From Fistularia commersonii (Eukaryota; Chordata; Actinopteri; Syngnathiformes; Fistulariidae): a DNA stretch of 64,000 nucleotides. Below are positions 12,650 through 24,599 of the stretch, in pieces; the stretch's first letter is position 1; each line of letters starts with the position of its first letter. Below the pieces are notes generated by a model that had not been told where the DNA came from, did no database searches, and worked only from the letters and a program-made list of their open reading frames with translations. Made by a program: the position numbers and the translations under genes. The stretch is from assembly GCA_037954325.1 (NCBI GenBank), contig JBBMNZ010000003.1:22189392-22253391 (forward strand), written 5' to 3'.

Positions 12650-12747
12650 TTATTCTCCCGCCTTCCTACTTTTATCCTACTTTTTATGCTTGAAACTCTG
12701 GCACAACAATTTCCTTCGGGATAAATAAAGTTGTTCTTATCTTATCT

Positions 12748-12790
<43 letters not shown>
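12650..12790 (+). repeat. LINE 3' tail fragment plus (AT)n
   Basis: AATTTCCTTCGGGATAAATAAAGTTG followed by TTCTTATCTTATC matches the 3' tail shared by many teleost LINEs ('atttcc-ggg-at-aataaagt-atct'). It is followed by (AT)n at 12753-12785. Further copies of the tail occur at 13550, 13945 (inverted) and 33790. Confidence 0.6.
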
Positions 12791-13261
12791 CTATATGTCT
12801 ACACACACACACACACACACCGATAACTCCAGATAACAGTCCCTCTACCGTCCTCTGCTCCCCTGCTTGTTGCCACGACTACCGTGAAAGCATGTTTTTA
12901 ATCACAGAAATATACATTTCCTTCTGCCATGTCGAGTTTTAACGTTCCAACAGGGGCGGGACAGGAAGTGATGCCACGACCCCGGTTGCCATGCAACCAT
13001 TAAAACATTCCTCGGGACGTCCCGCTCGATTTTCGAGCAAAATCCACCGCCCCTGGGATCGAGCGGCGCGGGTTTCCCAACGGCGCCCGGTAAAAATCGG
13101 CGCCGTGTCGTTACACGATGTGGCCGGAGGTGTAATCTGCGCGGTGGCCCGTCGCCCGGCGCCGGGATTTGGCACCGGCGAACTCTCCACTTCATCCCCA
13201 AAGTCTTTGTTTATGTAAAAACAGTCGTGAGCCCTTTACCCCCAGATTACTCCCCGCTGGT

Positions 13262-13301
<40 letters not shown>
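13262..13301. repeat. (CA)n microsatellite, ~40 bp
   Basis: Uninterrupted CA repeat. Confidence 0.95.
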
Positions 13302-13303
<2 letters not shown>

Positions 13304-13544
13304 GGGAACAGGCCCGGCTGAGTCCAGGGATAAAGAGATTGAGCCATCGAGACAAGAGGCTTGACTGCAGACCATCTCGCCCGGCGCGCACCGGTCGCCT
13401 ATCCAAACGCGACAGCCAATCAGGAGCAAGAGTCGGGACAGAAGGTCGCACGACCAGCGACCGTTTACAGCTGACCGTGTGTGTGTGTGTGACATTTAGT
13501 AATTAATGTGTAATTAAGCAGTTATGACAAAACAAGTGGAGCTA

Positions 13545-13595
13545 GCCTCTCCAAAAGAATTTCCCCAGTGGGGATCAATAAAGTTTATCTTATCC
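13545..13595 (+). repeat. LINE 3' tail fragment
   Basis: AATTTCCCCAGTGGGGATCAATAAAGTTTATC is the standard teleost LINE-like 3' end. The body is missing. Confidence 0.6.
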
Positions 13596-13745
13596 CCTGC
13601 TCGGTTGTCATGGCAACTCGATCTGATGGCAGCGGAAAGGGGTTGCTGGGACTTACAAGTTGTATGGTGAGTTTGACAAACTTCTTTCCGTCATCAAGGG
13701 TCGTTCGGAGATAATATCTGTGTAACTCGGAGAGGCCTGAGTGGA

Positions 13746-13746
<1 letters not shown>

Positions 13747-13791
<45 letters not shown>
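13747..13791. repeat. (GT)n microsatellite, ~44 bp
   Basis: Uninterrupted GT repeat. It lies just left of the first member of the 13.8/14.2 kb direct repeat. Confidence 0.95.
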
Positions 13792-13793
<2 letters not shown>

Positions 13794-13800
13794 GAGGGGG

Positions 13801-14356
13801 GCCTTAAAGGAAAGGGGCTACGTTAGCTCCGGCTACCTAGCAAGTTAAGTCATGTGATCTGAGGGACACGTTTGCAGGCGTTGGGGAGAAAAAGAAAAGA
13901 AGTAAGAAATTTAAATACAGAATTACAATGCCCTGCAGAGCCGTTATTTAAGATAAGATAAACTTATTTATTGATCCCCATAGGAGAAATTCTTTTGCCC
14001 TAGCAGCGTAACGGTTATAGTAAAGTAAAATTAATATGAATATAAATATAAATAGAGGGTTAGAAATCAGAAAATATCAACGACATTCACTGATACATAG
14101 ACAACAGGGAGAACAACAACAACAACATCAGAATGGAACGGTAGGGGTGAAAATAGACAACTAAAACTAAATGACAATATAAGTAGTGCCCCCCACACAC
14201 ACACACACAAATTACAGAGGCTGCATTAGCTCCGGCCAGCTAACGAGTTAACTCGCGTTATCTGAGGAACACGTTCGCAGGCGTCGAGGAGAAAAAAAAA
14301 GAAAAAAAGAAATGTAAATACAGAATTAACAACGCCCCGCAGAACCACCATTTATC
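13801..14356. repeat. ~145 bp direct repeat flanking an inverted LINE tail
   Basis: The block at 13816-13950 (TTAGCTCCGGCTACCTA, ATCTGAGGGACACG, TTTGCAGGCGT, AAATACAGAATTA, GCCCTGCAGA) returns at 14225-14356 (TTAGCTCCGGCCAGCTA, ATCTGAGGAACACG, TTCGCAGGCGT, AAATACAGAATTA, GCCCCGCAGA). Between them lies GATAAACTTATTTATTGATCCCC and AGAAATTC, a LINE 3' tail in minus orientation. The copies differ by clear substitutions, so the duplication is old. Confidence 0.75.
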
Positions 14357-16052
14357 AGGTTTCAGAATGAAGCTCTTGTCTCTGAAACGCCTTCTTTTCA
14401 CCGCCTCGCCTCTCCATCACCCCTGTGTGATCCTCCGATCGGGGGGGGGGGGATTCACACACTTCAGCCGTGAGCACCTGGAGGACGAGCAGAGAGACTT
14501 GACCCGCCTCCTCCTCCCCAAACAAAGCCACGAGCCCCTGGAGACTCCGCCTTAATCCACCCGAGGAACTACAAATCCTGCTCCCTTCGGACGGACTTGT
14601 ATGCTCCGGCGCCTCCAGGTACGCTCTCGGACAATCACGCACGGGAGGGATCGCGACCGGCGCCGGCTTTTGCACAAGAACCGAAGCGGCTCCTCCGAGC
14701 GCCGCTCAGCTCCCCCCGACCAGGGAGGTGGCGGGAAGCGGGGGGGGGGGGGGGGGCTCCCCAATCACCCACTCACCCATGCTTGAAGCCTCCGGAGGGA
14801 GGAGGGGGTGCTGCGGGTCCGGGGTGGCTTAAGTAAACAGAAGAGAACAAATGAGCTCTGTGACAGCTCGGCGAGCACGGCCTCCCTCCTCGCCCCGTCT
14901 GAATGCCCGGCCTTTGTTGACGGCTGAATAGGGGGCTAAATATCCCTTGAAATCAGAGCCAGAACCCCCGCCGCCCCCCCACCCACCCACCCAGTGGATG
15001 AGACATTCTGGGGGCCGAAGCTTTTCACATGCAAATTCCCGACCGGGGTCCGGGGTCGGCTCTCCCCGGACGCTTTGCCGCGCATTAATGGACATCCCGT
15101 TTCGGAGAGGGGGGGGTTGTTATTGTCTCATGATGGAGGGGGGGGCACTTCCCTCCTCTCGATTGTCCAATTTCAGACTTTTCGGCTTCGCGGCCCTTTT
15201 ATTTATTTTTTTTTGTTTTTTTCTCCGAGACCTCCCGTCCCGCCGGGGGCCGAGGACCAGATGGCGTCCCGGGGTACCGGCGTCCAGTGCGGCGAGAGGC
15301 TTTGACTCCGGCAGCGATGCACGGAAGGATTTACTCTGTGTGTTTGATTGGGACACAGCCTGATGTGTGTGTGTATGTGTGTGTGTGTGTGTGTCCTTGG
15401 CAGCCCGCTCATCGAGGCCTAAATCACCAAATAATACCCTCTTTATTCCTGAAACGCACTGGCCACTCTAGGAACGGCCGTGCAATCTGCCACGACCTCG
15501 GCCTCGCGCTCTCGTGCACGACCGCCCGACATGAGGGTCTGGCAGAAGAACCAAAATGGACGCCTCGGTCGGCGGAGACGCCGGATGGGAGTGTGTGAAT
15601 AGCAGGACTGACAGAATGAAGATCATCAACTCATTAAGAGAGAGCAGAGTGTGTGTGTGTGTGTGTGTGGGCGCGGACCGTAGACACAAGGCGATCAATA
15701 CGTTTGCACAGCTCGCAGTACGAGTCGGCCATGAACGAACCGACAACTGTTTAGTCCCGGAGGTGTCGAAGGCGCCGCCGCGCTTCGGTTCATCGCGGCC
15801 GATGAAATTGCGGCGAATAAACGCTTAACTTCCGATGCGTCAAAGCGGGAATTAAAAAGAAGACGGGGTTCGGGTCAACAGCATGGAATAAAGTGAATTC
15901 TTTTCAATGAAAAGATAAATGACCGTCTACCTTGACTCCAAATCCGGAGCGTCCCTCGGCAGCCGCCGCCATCCTCCACCTGGGTGGGAGAGGTTAAAGG
16001 CCGTTTAGGAAAAAAAAACAAAAAAAAAAAACGACAGTAAAAGTGATATATA
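14357..16052. other. Gene-free GC-rich stretch
   Basis: Poly-G runs at 14440 and 14741-14754, (CA/GT)n at 15365-15393 and 15650-15670, and unique DNA between. Frames of 90-140 aa overlap on both strands and lack family features. No gene recognised. Confidence 0.5.
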
Positions 16053-16380
16053 TACTGCTCAAAAAAAATAAACAAGTCAATCACACTTCTATGAAACTGT
16101 CCACTTAGTGCGGCAGTGATTCATTTGGACTTGTTTTAAGGACTTTTCGTCAACGTTGGATCAGCCTGTAGTTTGTTTTTCCACTTTAATTTGGAGTGTG
16201 ACTCAAAATCCAGACCTCTGTGGGTTCATACGTTTGATTTCCACTGATCATTTTTTTGTGATTTTGTTGTCAGCACATTCAACTGTGTAAAAAACAAAGT
16301 ATTTAATAAAAATATTTTATTCATTCAGAGCTAGGATGTGTTTTTTTTAGTGTTTTCTTTGTTTTTTTTTGAGCAGAGTA
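16053..16380 (+). mobile_element. Non-autonomous Tc1/mariner element (MITE), internally deleted
   Basis: It begins TA-CTGCTCAAAAAAAATAAAC and ends TTTTTTTTGAGCAG followed by AGTATA, so inverted termini lie inside TA-rich target DNA. The left subterminal part (AAGTCAATCACACTTC, GAAACTGTCCACTTAG) and the right part (GACTTGTTTTAAGGAC, GTTGGATCAGCCTGTAG, GTGATTTTGTTGTCAGCAC, TCATTCAGAGCTAGGATGTG) match, from memory, the ends of a widespread teleost Tc1-like element. The whole transposase gene that normally lies between the ends is missing, with the join near 16117. About 325 bp remain, and the copy cannot move without a transposase supplied in trans. Confidence 0.85.
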
Positions 16381-16740
16381 TACATATATATATATATATA
16401 TAAATATATAAAATGTCTATTGTTTAAAGAGCAGCTATCTCTCAACAGTGAAAAGATCAATTTTTGTTCTGGTCACTTGCCTTAATAATATGCTGACCTT
16501 CATGGAGTCGAGAGGGTCGAGGGCCAGTGTGTGTGTGTGTGTGTGTGTGTGTGTAGGTGTTGGGGGGGTTATAAATAAATACAATACTGGAAGAAAACAT
16601 CTTTACATTCTCTCAGCATTTTGCCTGTGTGTGTGTGTGTGTGTGTTGGCTTTGTGATTAAATGAAACAAGACTTATGATTTAAATATATATGGAGGTAA
16701 AGCAGATTTTATTTTATTTTTTCAGCGACTCAGATCAGAT
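16381..16740. other. Gene-free stretch with AT and GT repeats
   Basis: (AT)n at 16384-16410, (GT)n at 16528-16554 and 16625-16646. No gene recognised. Confidence 0.5.
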
Positions 16741-16744
16741 TCAA

Positions 16745-16815
16745 GAAATCATTACATCACATTACATTGCATTTGGCAGACGCTTTTATCCAAAGCGACT
16801 TACAATAGAGGACAT
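16745..16815 (+). repeat. Short piece of a widespread teleost repeat
   Basis: ACATTGCATTTGGCAGACGC followed by TTTTATCCAAAGCGACTTAC is one of the commonest conserved blocks in teleost repeats (I associate it with SINE-like families). Only this ~70 bp core is present. The parent family is not resolved. Confidence 0.6.
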
Positions 16816-18045
16816 AGGGACTGCAAATACACTTGCAAATCACCGGAAGTAGTTTGAAGAAGTGTCAACTTGACACTGCTGGGTCTTTAAATTATTGTTT
16901 TGTTTTTTTTTTACTTTCTTTGTATATATATTTTTCTTTCTTTCTTTCCTTCCCCCCCACTCTTTCGATCCTCTCCCGTGTTCGTTCCGCGCCTCCCTCC
17001 TTCCCTCCCGGGATTCAAACCGGAAGTAGAACCCACTCCACTCTGGATCCCCCGCAAAGTGGCATTTTACTGCACCTCCGCGCACAGGCACATGCACGCC
17101 CCTTCCATCTTCTCCCACTTTCCCATTTCCACGTCGCTCACCTTCCTTCCACGATCCGTCCACAGACGCCGCCCGTTTCAGGCCCCGATCGCGTTGTTCG
17201 TCCGTGTTTTTCAATCTGCGCGGGATAAAACGTCACTTCCGGTGTTCTTCCTTTTTCTTCCCCCTTCCCATACAAATGTCTCCCCTCCAAAATAAAAGCA
17301 TCCACGCGATAACAAAATAAAAATCTGACATTCAAATGACTTAAAGTAGAACAAAAATTTAAAAAATTCTAAAAAATCTCCCGATGAGGTCCATCTTCAA
17401 AATAAAACCCTTGGTGTGAAACAGACTATTTTCCCATCAATATATCTCAATTCTACTTTGTTTTTCATCTGTGATTTTCTATTCAACCATCCCATAATAA
17501 CCTATCCCCCGACCCCTAACGGCCTTGGAGATCCTCCTCCGGCTCTCTACCTATTACTTAAGAGCAGGCAGAACCCGGGTTTCTGTCCGCGGCAGAATGG
17601 AGGCCAATTACCTAGCACTCTTCACGGCCTGTCTTCCCAAACGGAGAGCGTTTTCACGGCGCCATGGGAGAAAAAAAAAAAAAGCCGAGCTTTTGTCGAC
17701 GACGCAGGAGAAAAGATGGAGGTGGGCGGTTGAAGGTCATCCTCGCCTCAGGATAGTTTTAATCGCGAACCGCCTGTGAACAATCGAGCGCTTTCTTCTC
17801 CCTGTCGCCGCTGTGCATGTTTACCAGATTTAAGAAGTTCATATTCTGGACCCCATTTTTTGATTAGTTCATGAAAACATGGATGAATTTGTGTAAATAT
17901 ATGAACGCATGAGACTGAAGCAGGCAGGAGGTGAAATAAAGGGATGAGGGGGTTGGCGTGTTTCTATGAGGCACTTGATTGACAGGTGACCCATCCAGGT
18001 TAAACCTCGCCTCAATGTCAGCTTGAAAGGCTGTATAGGCAATGA

Positions 18046-18079
<34 letters not shown>

Positions 18080-18530
18080 ACGATCAAAAGAGGCTGAGGC
18101 GTTATTGTGAAACCCGGAGCACGGAGTCATTAAAGCGTCTGAGTTTGTTGCCGTTTCCCATTTAGCCTCTTAATTAGCGCTGAGTGGCAGATATGAGGTC
18201 ATTTGCATTGCGCGCGTGTGTGTGTGTGAGTAATTACGAGTGTGCGTAGGAGAGGCCAGGGATAAACACACACATAAATACACACACACCGATGACATTC
18301 AACAGATTCTGTCTGAAAGGGCAGGAGTGATTCAATGTCAAATCTCATCCAAGTCATTTTAAAGGTTTTCTCTACAAATTAATGTGTGTGTTTGTGTGTG
18401 TATGACTGTGTGTGCGTGTGTGTGTGCGTGCGCAAATGCCGTACTTCATGTCTGAAGTTATATTTACTGATTAATTAATGAAGGATTGTTGAGTGATGCC
18501 TCTCGGGTGACAGAGATTGATCCGAAATTC
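16816..18530. other. Gene-free stretch
   Basis: A pyrimidine-rich tract lies at 16895-17010, with microsatellites (GT)n at 18046-18078 and short GT runs at 18215-18430. The overlapping frames of ~130 aa at 16833-17335 are low-complexity and appear on both strands. No gene recognised. Confidence 0.5.
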
Positions 18531-18539
18531 ATTCAACAA

Positions 18540-19310
18540 CTACAAAAAAAATTTTTTTGTAACAAAATGTTAAAAAACCAGGGAGAACCAATAGTCATTT
18601 TATTTTATTTTAATTCATGTAATCCCATTCTAATATTGTCTCATATAATCTAATTTTTATTTTACCATTTCATGTCATGTTTTTGTTTCACTTTATTGAC
18701 ATCATTATTTTACTATCTAATTTTATTTTGTCTTGTGCAATCTGATTTTTAATGTATTTCATCTAATTTAATTTGATGCCATTTTTAAAATTTAATTTAA
18801 TTATAAGTTTATTCAATTAAATCTTATTTTATTCTATTTTATGTGATTTAATGCCATTTATGTCATATTTGAATTTAATTAAATTTAATTAAGTATTCTT
18901 CTTCTTATTGTTTTATTGTTCTTTTATTTATTGAATTATATGTTGTATTATCTCATTTAATGCCTTTGGTGACATTTTTAATTCAATTTCATGTAATTTA
19001 ATTTTACTTGATTTAACTAAATTTAGTTCAATGCAATTCCATTTCATTTCAATTTGCTAAATGCTATTTCTTTAAAATTAATTTACTCTATTGTATCTCA
19101 TTTAATGCCATTAATGTCATATGTAATTCAATTCAATTCAATTCATTTTATTTATTTATTTATTTACTTGTTATTTCATTTTGTTTTATTTTCAACCATT
19201 CAGGTATTCATTATCTACCATTTATCCATTTTATTTTATTTTATTTTATTTTATTTTATTTTATTTTATTTTATTTTATTTTATTTGAATGTTTTTTCTA
19301 TCATCATCAT
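18540..19310. repeat. AT-rich low-complexity block ending in (TTTTA)n
   Basis: The stretch is dominated by TTTAATT/ATTTCAT/TTTTAT words that drift from one another, and resolves into a clean pentamer (TTTTA)n at about 19227-19286 followed by (ATC)n at 19301-19312. It looks like an old expanding and decaying simple-sequence region. Confidence 0.85.
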
Positions 19311-19870
19311 CATTTGAGAACTAGCCCTGTTTTCCTCATAAAACCAGGTGTTCAGAAGACAAAACAAATTTCCAGTCGACTCCGTCTCTGCAGAGACACT
19401 TTAAATGGACGTTTTCTTGAATGTGATAGCTGTTATTCAGCGTTGAACCGTCAGAAATAATGTTTCCGTTTCCACCGTGACCGTTTGTGGTATTTGGTCC
19501 AGATAAACGTCCCACCGCTGCTTCCCGCGGCGACACCCTCGGACGGGGGGAGGATCTGGGGCTTCCCGGGAAATGACAGGGCACGAGCATAAAGACGCCG
19601 TTATCGCGCTAAGTCGTGGTGATTGACAGGTCTTAAAAAAAAAAAAAAAAAAGCGTGACCTCGACCCCTGGCCGCCATCTTTCCGGGTGGCGGGGGAGGC
19701 GGCGGTGGGGGAACCCAACCAAGCAAGAAGCTGCCTGCAGGTCTGATCACCGTGCATGACGGTCACATGGATGTAGAAATACACAGCATAAATACCTATC
19801 TGATATCATATATTTGAATGGTGTATTTTAGTGTATTTTTCCAACGTGTCAAACTTTATAAAGAATCCAC
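19311..19870. other. Gene-free stretch
   Basis: Unique DNA with an A run near 19635-19652. Nothing recognised. Confidence 0.5.
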
Positions 19871-19874
19871 TCAT

Positions 19875-20320
19875 GCTGGACGGTGCGGTAGAACCTCGGC
19901 GAACAAATATATTTACTTCTTTGATTCTGTTTGCGACCCGGATCGATGTAAATCCCAGTGATCCGTTCTCCAGCTCCAAAAACATCCCCTATTCGATCGA
20001 AACTTTTTTATGGGTCTATTTGTGGCGAAAAGGAACTAAAGAAAATCTTTGTTTGTACTGTTTCTGGTGTTCTGTCTCTTCTTGCCAGCACTTGTACTCT
20101 ACATTTTCTTCACCAAATCAACAAAAATAAAGCCTTTACACATTGAGACCTTGGCGAACGCTATCTCCAGCTAGCTGTACTGCATGAATACAGACTAACA
20201 ATCACTATTTCTACTTCTTCTCAGACTTGAGACCTTTGCTTTGTTAACATAGCCTCCCATTTAGCCGTCTTAGCGCGTCTTCGTTCTTCAGGGTTGTACA
20301 GATGGTTGACTTAGTATGAC
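19875..20320 (-). mobile_element. Tigger/pogo-type transposon remnant, copy 1
   Basis: Read on the minus strand, the part near 20245-20300 encodes K-S-T-I-C-T-T-L-K-N-E-D-A, the helix-turn-helix core of Tigger/jerky-type (pogo branch of Tc1/mariner) transposases. It lies beside stop codons and indels. The flank at 19950-20160 (TGATCCGTTCTCCAGCTCC, GAACTAAAGAAAATC, CACTTGTACTC) parallels 27860-28015 in copy 2. Only a degenerate N-terminal piece survives. Confidence 0.65.
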
Positions 20321-20715
20321 AAGGAGAGGCCGTGCCTCACTTGCCAATCATGGAAAGAAAAATGTAAAATGAAAAAAAAATAATTAAAAGGTTATATTCG
20401 TCAATGCTTTGCACTAAAGGTATTATTCATTTAACTTCGCCAGTTTTAGATTTTTTTTTTTTTCAATTCAAAATGGCTTGGTTTTTACATTTACTGTTCA
20501 AAGACTGAGACATGCGGCGACCATTGAGCCTCAGCATAGATTGCACGATGACGGCAGACGTATCGCTGTCTCTGTATGTCGCTATTAAAATGTTTAAACT
20601 CTTTTGCCAATGCACTGTGTTTTAAGTCAACAACTAGTTTCTTGTGCTGAGCGATCATTAAAAGGCTGCAAAGAGCCACTAAGTGAGGCACGCTGTTCTC
20701 CTGCCTCAAGGAAGG
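20321..20715. mobile_element. Possible short DNA transposon with imperfect terminal inverted repeats
   Basis: GGAGAGGCCGTGCCTCACTTG near 20326-20346 is the approximate inverse of AAGTGAGGCACGCTGTTCTCC near 20683-20703 (12 bp perfect core, then two mismatched steps). This block starts exactly where similarity between the two Tigger copies stops, as expected for a later insertion. The family is unknown. The minus-strand frame 20491-20709 (72 aa) matches nothing I know. Confidence 0.4.
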
Positions 20716-21092
20716 GGGCGCTAGTGTTTACAGGGATTCTTCTTGTGACTCCTCGGCTGCAGAATACAGCGACAGCAAAAGAATAAGCTACTCTGTGGGA
20801 TTCATATGTTTACAAATCTGATTGTGATGAAGTCAGTGCTTCACGTCACTGATGTTTACACTCGTTCATGTATGTTTGATGAATGCACCGGTTCAGTGAC
20901 GGAGCGTCGGTCGGAAAACCGTCGGATCGTCAGCTTCTCCGATTTCCACGTTCGCCCGCAATCACATCGCCCTCGTTATCGTCCCCGGTTTTTCTAGCAG
21001 CCGCGTCGTGCCGGAGGTGGAGGCGCTGGCGGGGTTGTCAAACGTGACATTTTGAACGGTAAGCAACCCTGTTCACTGGATGTTATGTCTGT

Positions 21093-21126
<34 letters not shown>

Positions 21127-23515
21127 CTGCGCTCTCCTTTGGCGTACACAGACACACTCCTTCGGAGGACAATAGCTGTGCAGTGAGGTGAGACCGCGAG
21201 AGGGAAAGCATTTATCCCAGCGGAGTCGTGCTGATGACCCTCCCTGCTGGCTCGCTCCCGCTCCCTTACTCCCCCCGGGCCAAACACAGGAAGCTTTTGT
21301 GTCTGGCTAGGACGGCGTCGGAAGGAGGGCGAGGGGGTGGAGGTGGAGGTGGTGTTGGTGGGGGGGGGGCAGGCGGACCGCTGTCACACCACTCACAGCT
21401 TTTTTAGGACACAGGCTGTACTTTTGACATGTGTCTACCGACATTACCCATGATGCAGCCTGCCCGCCGCCGCCGCCGCCGCCATCCTCCCCCCATCCCT
21501 CCCCTGGCTGGGGTTGTCTCCTCGCCTCACAGAGGTAATGGTGTGTGAGACAGGTCGAGCGAGCGAGGGAGGGAGGGAGGGAGGCAAGAAAGAACCGCCC
21601 AGCAAGAAAGAAGATGAAGAGAGGGGCACTTCTGGAAATTACCGGTAATAACGGCCATGTTTGTAAGATAACCCGCTGCGGCAATTTTCCGAAGGCGGAG
21701 GGAGTGTGTTAAAGCGCGTGTTTGTGTGTCCGTGCAGGTTCACGCTCGTGTTTACATTTTCACGCCCGTGCCCGGGCGGCAAACAACATAAGTGCGACGA
21801 TCCATCGAAATCGGAACCCGGGAGGGAGTGACCCGAAGGCATTTGGAGACGGTTAATCGACCGATTAATCGACCGATTAATCGTCATTAATGGACATGGC
21901 ATTTCTGAATATTTCTCTCTATTGATAAATATAAATATAATCCCTCCAGGCATATTTTGAAATACATAGCGCATTGGCACTTAGCTTAGCTTAGCCTAGC
22001 TAAAGTCCATCGAAACGTCAGACAGAAAATAGAAATTCGTCAACAGCTGGACGCAAAGGGGTTAAAGTCAGTGCGAACAGGAAGCGGCGCCACACCGACT
22101 TTCAGACGTTTATTCCGGGATGGAGGAAGCGGAGCGCGGAGGCGGAATGAGCACACATAAACACACACAAACACACACACACACAAACACACACACGATC
22201 TTCGGTAAACCTCTGCGGAGATTAATCATCACTTCCCGAAAACGTGAATAGTCCCGCAGACCGAAAGGCTCCTTTCCGAGGCGGCGCTGACGCCCCTCCC
22301 TCCCTCTCCCGCCCCCCCGCCGTGCACTGACAGCCCCCCCGGCCCCTTCCCTTTGCATTAAGCCCATAGAAACGCCAGCGATTCGGCCCCATTTGCCCGT
22401 CACCCTCCCGGGCACCTCTTTTCTGCGGCTCCTCCGCCACCGTGACCCGACTCCACAAATGACCTGTTCACCCCCACCCAAAAAAAAAAACCCTGTTCCG
22501 GCTCCATGTCAATTCTCTGACCTCCCATGACCTTTCTTTCCTCCTCTTTCACTCTAACGGTTATATAACCTTCTTTTTGTAGCCCACACTAAACTCCACC
22601 CACCTGATCTTGCCCGTCTGTCCTGTAAAAATACTTTAAATATTTTATTACCTTTTTTTTTTTTTTTTAATTAATAGGCCTGCAAAAGACGTTGCCCGGT
22701 AACGTAAATGACCTCCATCAGGCTGCAGGTGAAGCATCGATCCCAGCCGACGATTGACCGGAGGCGGGGTTTAACATGCACCTGTCAATCACAGGGCTGT
22801 TTCTTTTGAGGGCGCAACGGCGTTTTAGCGTCGCTACGGCGATGACAGCCGCTTCCTCTAAGCCCCTGACCCCGGGTGACCCAGGGTGACCTCCACCTTT
22901 GGTATGCCTTCGAGTAGCAGGCGTGACGTGACGTGCGGATCTTCACGCAGAAGCGGTTTCAACCTGGATTCCTTCCCTGACGGTGGATTTATGTTTTTTT
23001 TTTTTTTTAATCAGAGGGATTAAGCTGATAGGCTTATACTTTTCGGAGCGTAATAACTCCGGAGCCTCCGGGGAGATGAGTGAGCGTTTCACTGTTTTTT
23101 TCTTATTTTATTTATTTATTTTTTTTATTTTCTTATATATATATATATTTTTTTTTTTTGGCGGGTTGAGAATGATGTCATCAAAGCGTGACTCGAATCC
23201 AAGTCACGGAAGGAAGCGTGATTCCCTGCACGGTTTCGGCCAATCCCGTCGCCGTCGTCGGGCAGAAGAGGACAAGGTCGCCTGTCGATCACGGAGCCGC
23301 TGACCTTTCACACCGAGCGACGTTGAGGGTCTGCGGTGATCCTGCTCTCCGTTTCAGAGGAGGCGTTAACCCCTTCCCCGCACGACCGAAATAATCCATT
23401 TCCATTTGTGGAAATAATATTAAAAAAAAAAAAAAAAAAAAAAAAACGAATCTGAGTATTCCAGGTGTTAAAATGAAGCATCGCGCACCTACCGCCCCCC
23501 TCCGAGTGCTGCGGG
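20716..23515. other. Gene-free stretch
   Basis: Contains (CA)n at 21093-21125, CCG repeats near 21465-21483, a 12-bp homeodomain-type array at 21852-21887, short CA runs at 22150-22195, and A/T runs at 22655-22670, 22995 and 23421-23446. No gene recognised. Confidence 0.5.
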
Positions 23516-23650
23516 AGCGGCACTAGTGATCCTAATTACGGCGGCGGACCTTCCCGCCACCATCAGCAGGAGCAGCGGTTTATAATCGTGTTCAATTAGT
23601 TCTCCTGCGCGTTTCATCCGGGCCCCTCCGGCGAGCTAATGGCTTATTTG
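23516..23650. promoter_or_regulatory. Candidate conserved non-coding element
   Basis: CCTAATTACGG, TTATAATCGTGTTCAATTAG, GCTAATGGC and TACCAATTATTTGC occur in ~130 bp of unique DNA. Homeodomain-type site density is the only evidence. Confidence 0.3.
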
Positions 23651-23984
23651 TACCAATTATTTGCTTTGTTGGGCTCGTTAACCCCGACGCTCACCTTGGC
23701 CGTTAAAGCTACCGCTGCGAGTTTAGTGTTCCCACCCACCCGCTCCCTTTCTACCGAGGGGGATCGGGTGATTTTCTTGTATCCTTCATTCTTCCATCCA
23801 TAGTTAGAGCTTTTGTGTTTTTTTTTTTTGTTTTTTTTTTTTTTTGGCTTGAAGGCCGTGCAGGTGTCCAAACAGAAGAAAAAGCTATTTGTATTTGCGG
23901 TTGCCGTGAAGTCGCACATCCCAATAGACCCAATGGAGAAGGCGGAAATTGGAAGCGGTGGACCAAAAATGCCCCTGAACAATT

Positions 23985-24140
23985 TTCCATCATTCATTCA
24001 TTCATTGTCTATACCGCTTGCCCTGCACTCAGGGTCGCAGAACCTCATCTGTGATTGGCTGAGAGGCTGGGTTGCCAGCCAATCACAGAGCCACACAGGG
24101 AGACATGTGACCCTTCACTCACTCATTCATACACTGTGGT
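23985..24140 (+). repeat. Dispersed fish repeat with 13-bp inverted repeat
   Basis: CATTCATTCATTGTCTATACC, GCTTGCCCTGCACTCAGGGTCG is the core of a common teleost repeat. Inside it CTGTGATTGGCTG (24049-24061) and CAGCCAATCACAG (24076-24088) are perfectly inverted with a 14 nt loop. Confidence 0.65.
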
Positions 24141-24193
24141 CCAATGGCGGGAGGCCGTCACTTCGCAGGCAACACGAATCGCGCGAAATGTTT

Positions 24194-24594
24194 GACATTC
24201 GATTCTACCTTGCCATGTTTATTTGTACATATGTATATTTGTTTTAGCTACTTGTGTTCAATAAAATAATTTTAAAAAAAAAGCCAAGCAAAAAAAGAAA
24301 AAAAAAAAACAAAAAAAAACCAAAACATGTTAATACATGTTATATTCCCCTTGCACTTTTTTAAAAAAAATCTGTTTATTTATTTAATTATTTTCTTTTA
24401 TTTTCGTTTTCATCTACCATTAAACATTTCTCACAAACCTTTAATAATGTTAACTTCCGATTGCATACAGAACGTACGTCCTTATGTCCTTTGCTTCCTC
24501 ATCCCCGGTTGTTTCATTGACATTCAAGTCTACCTTGCCATGTTTATTTGTACATATGTGTATTTGTTTATGCTATTTGTGTGCAATAAAAAAG
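24194..24594 (+). repeat. Two direct copies of a retroelement-like 3' tail
   Basis: ACATTCRAKTCTACCTTGCC, ATGTTTATTTGTACATATG, GTATTTGTTT and CAATAAAA occur at 24194-24265 and again at 24519-24594, each ending in an AATAAA and A-rich tail. They look like two 3' truncated insertions of one family. The parent element is not identified. Confidence 0.6.
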
Positions 24595-24599
24595 ATAAA

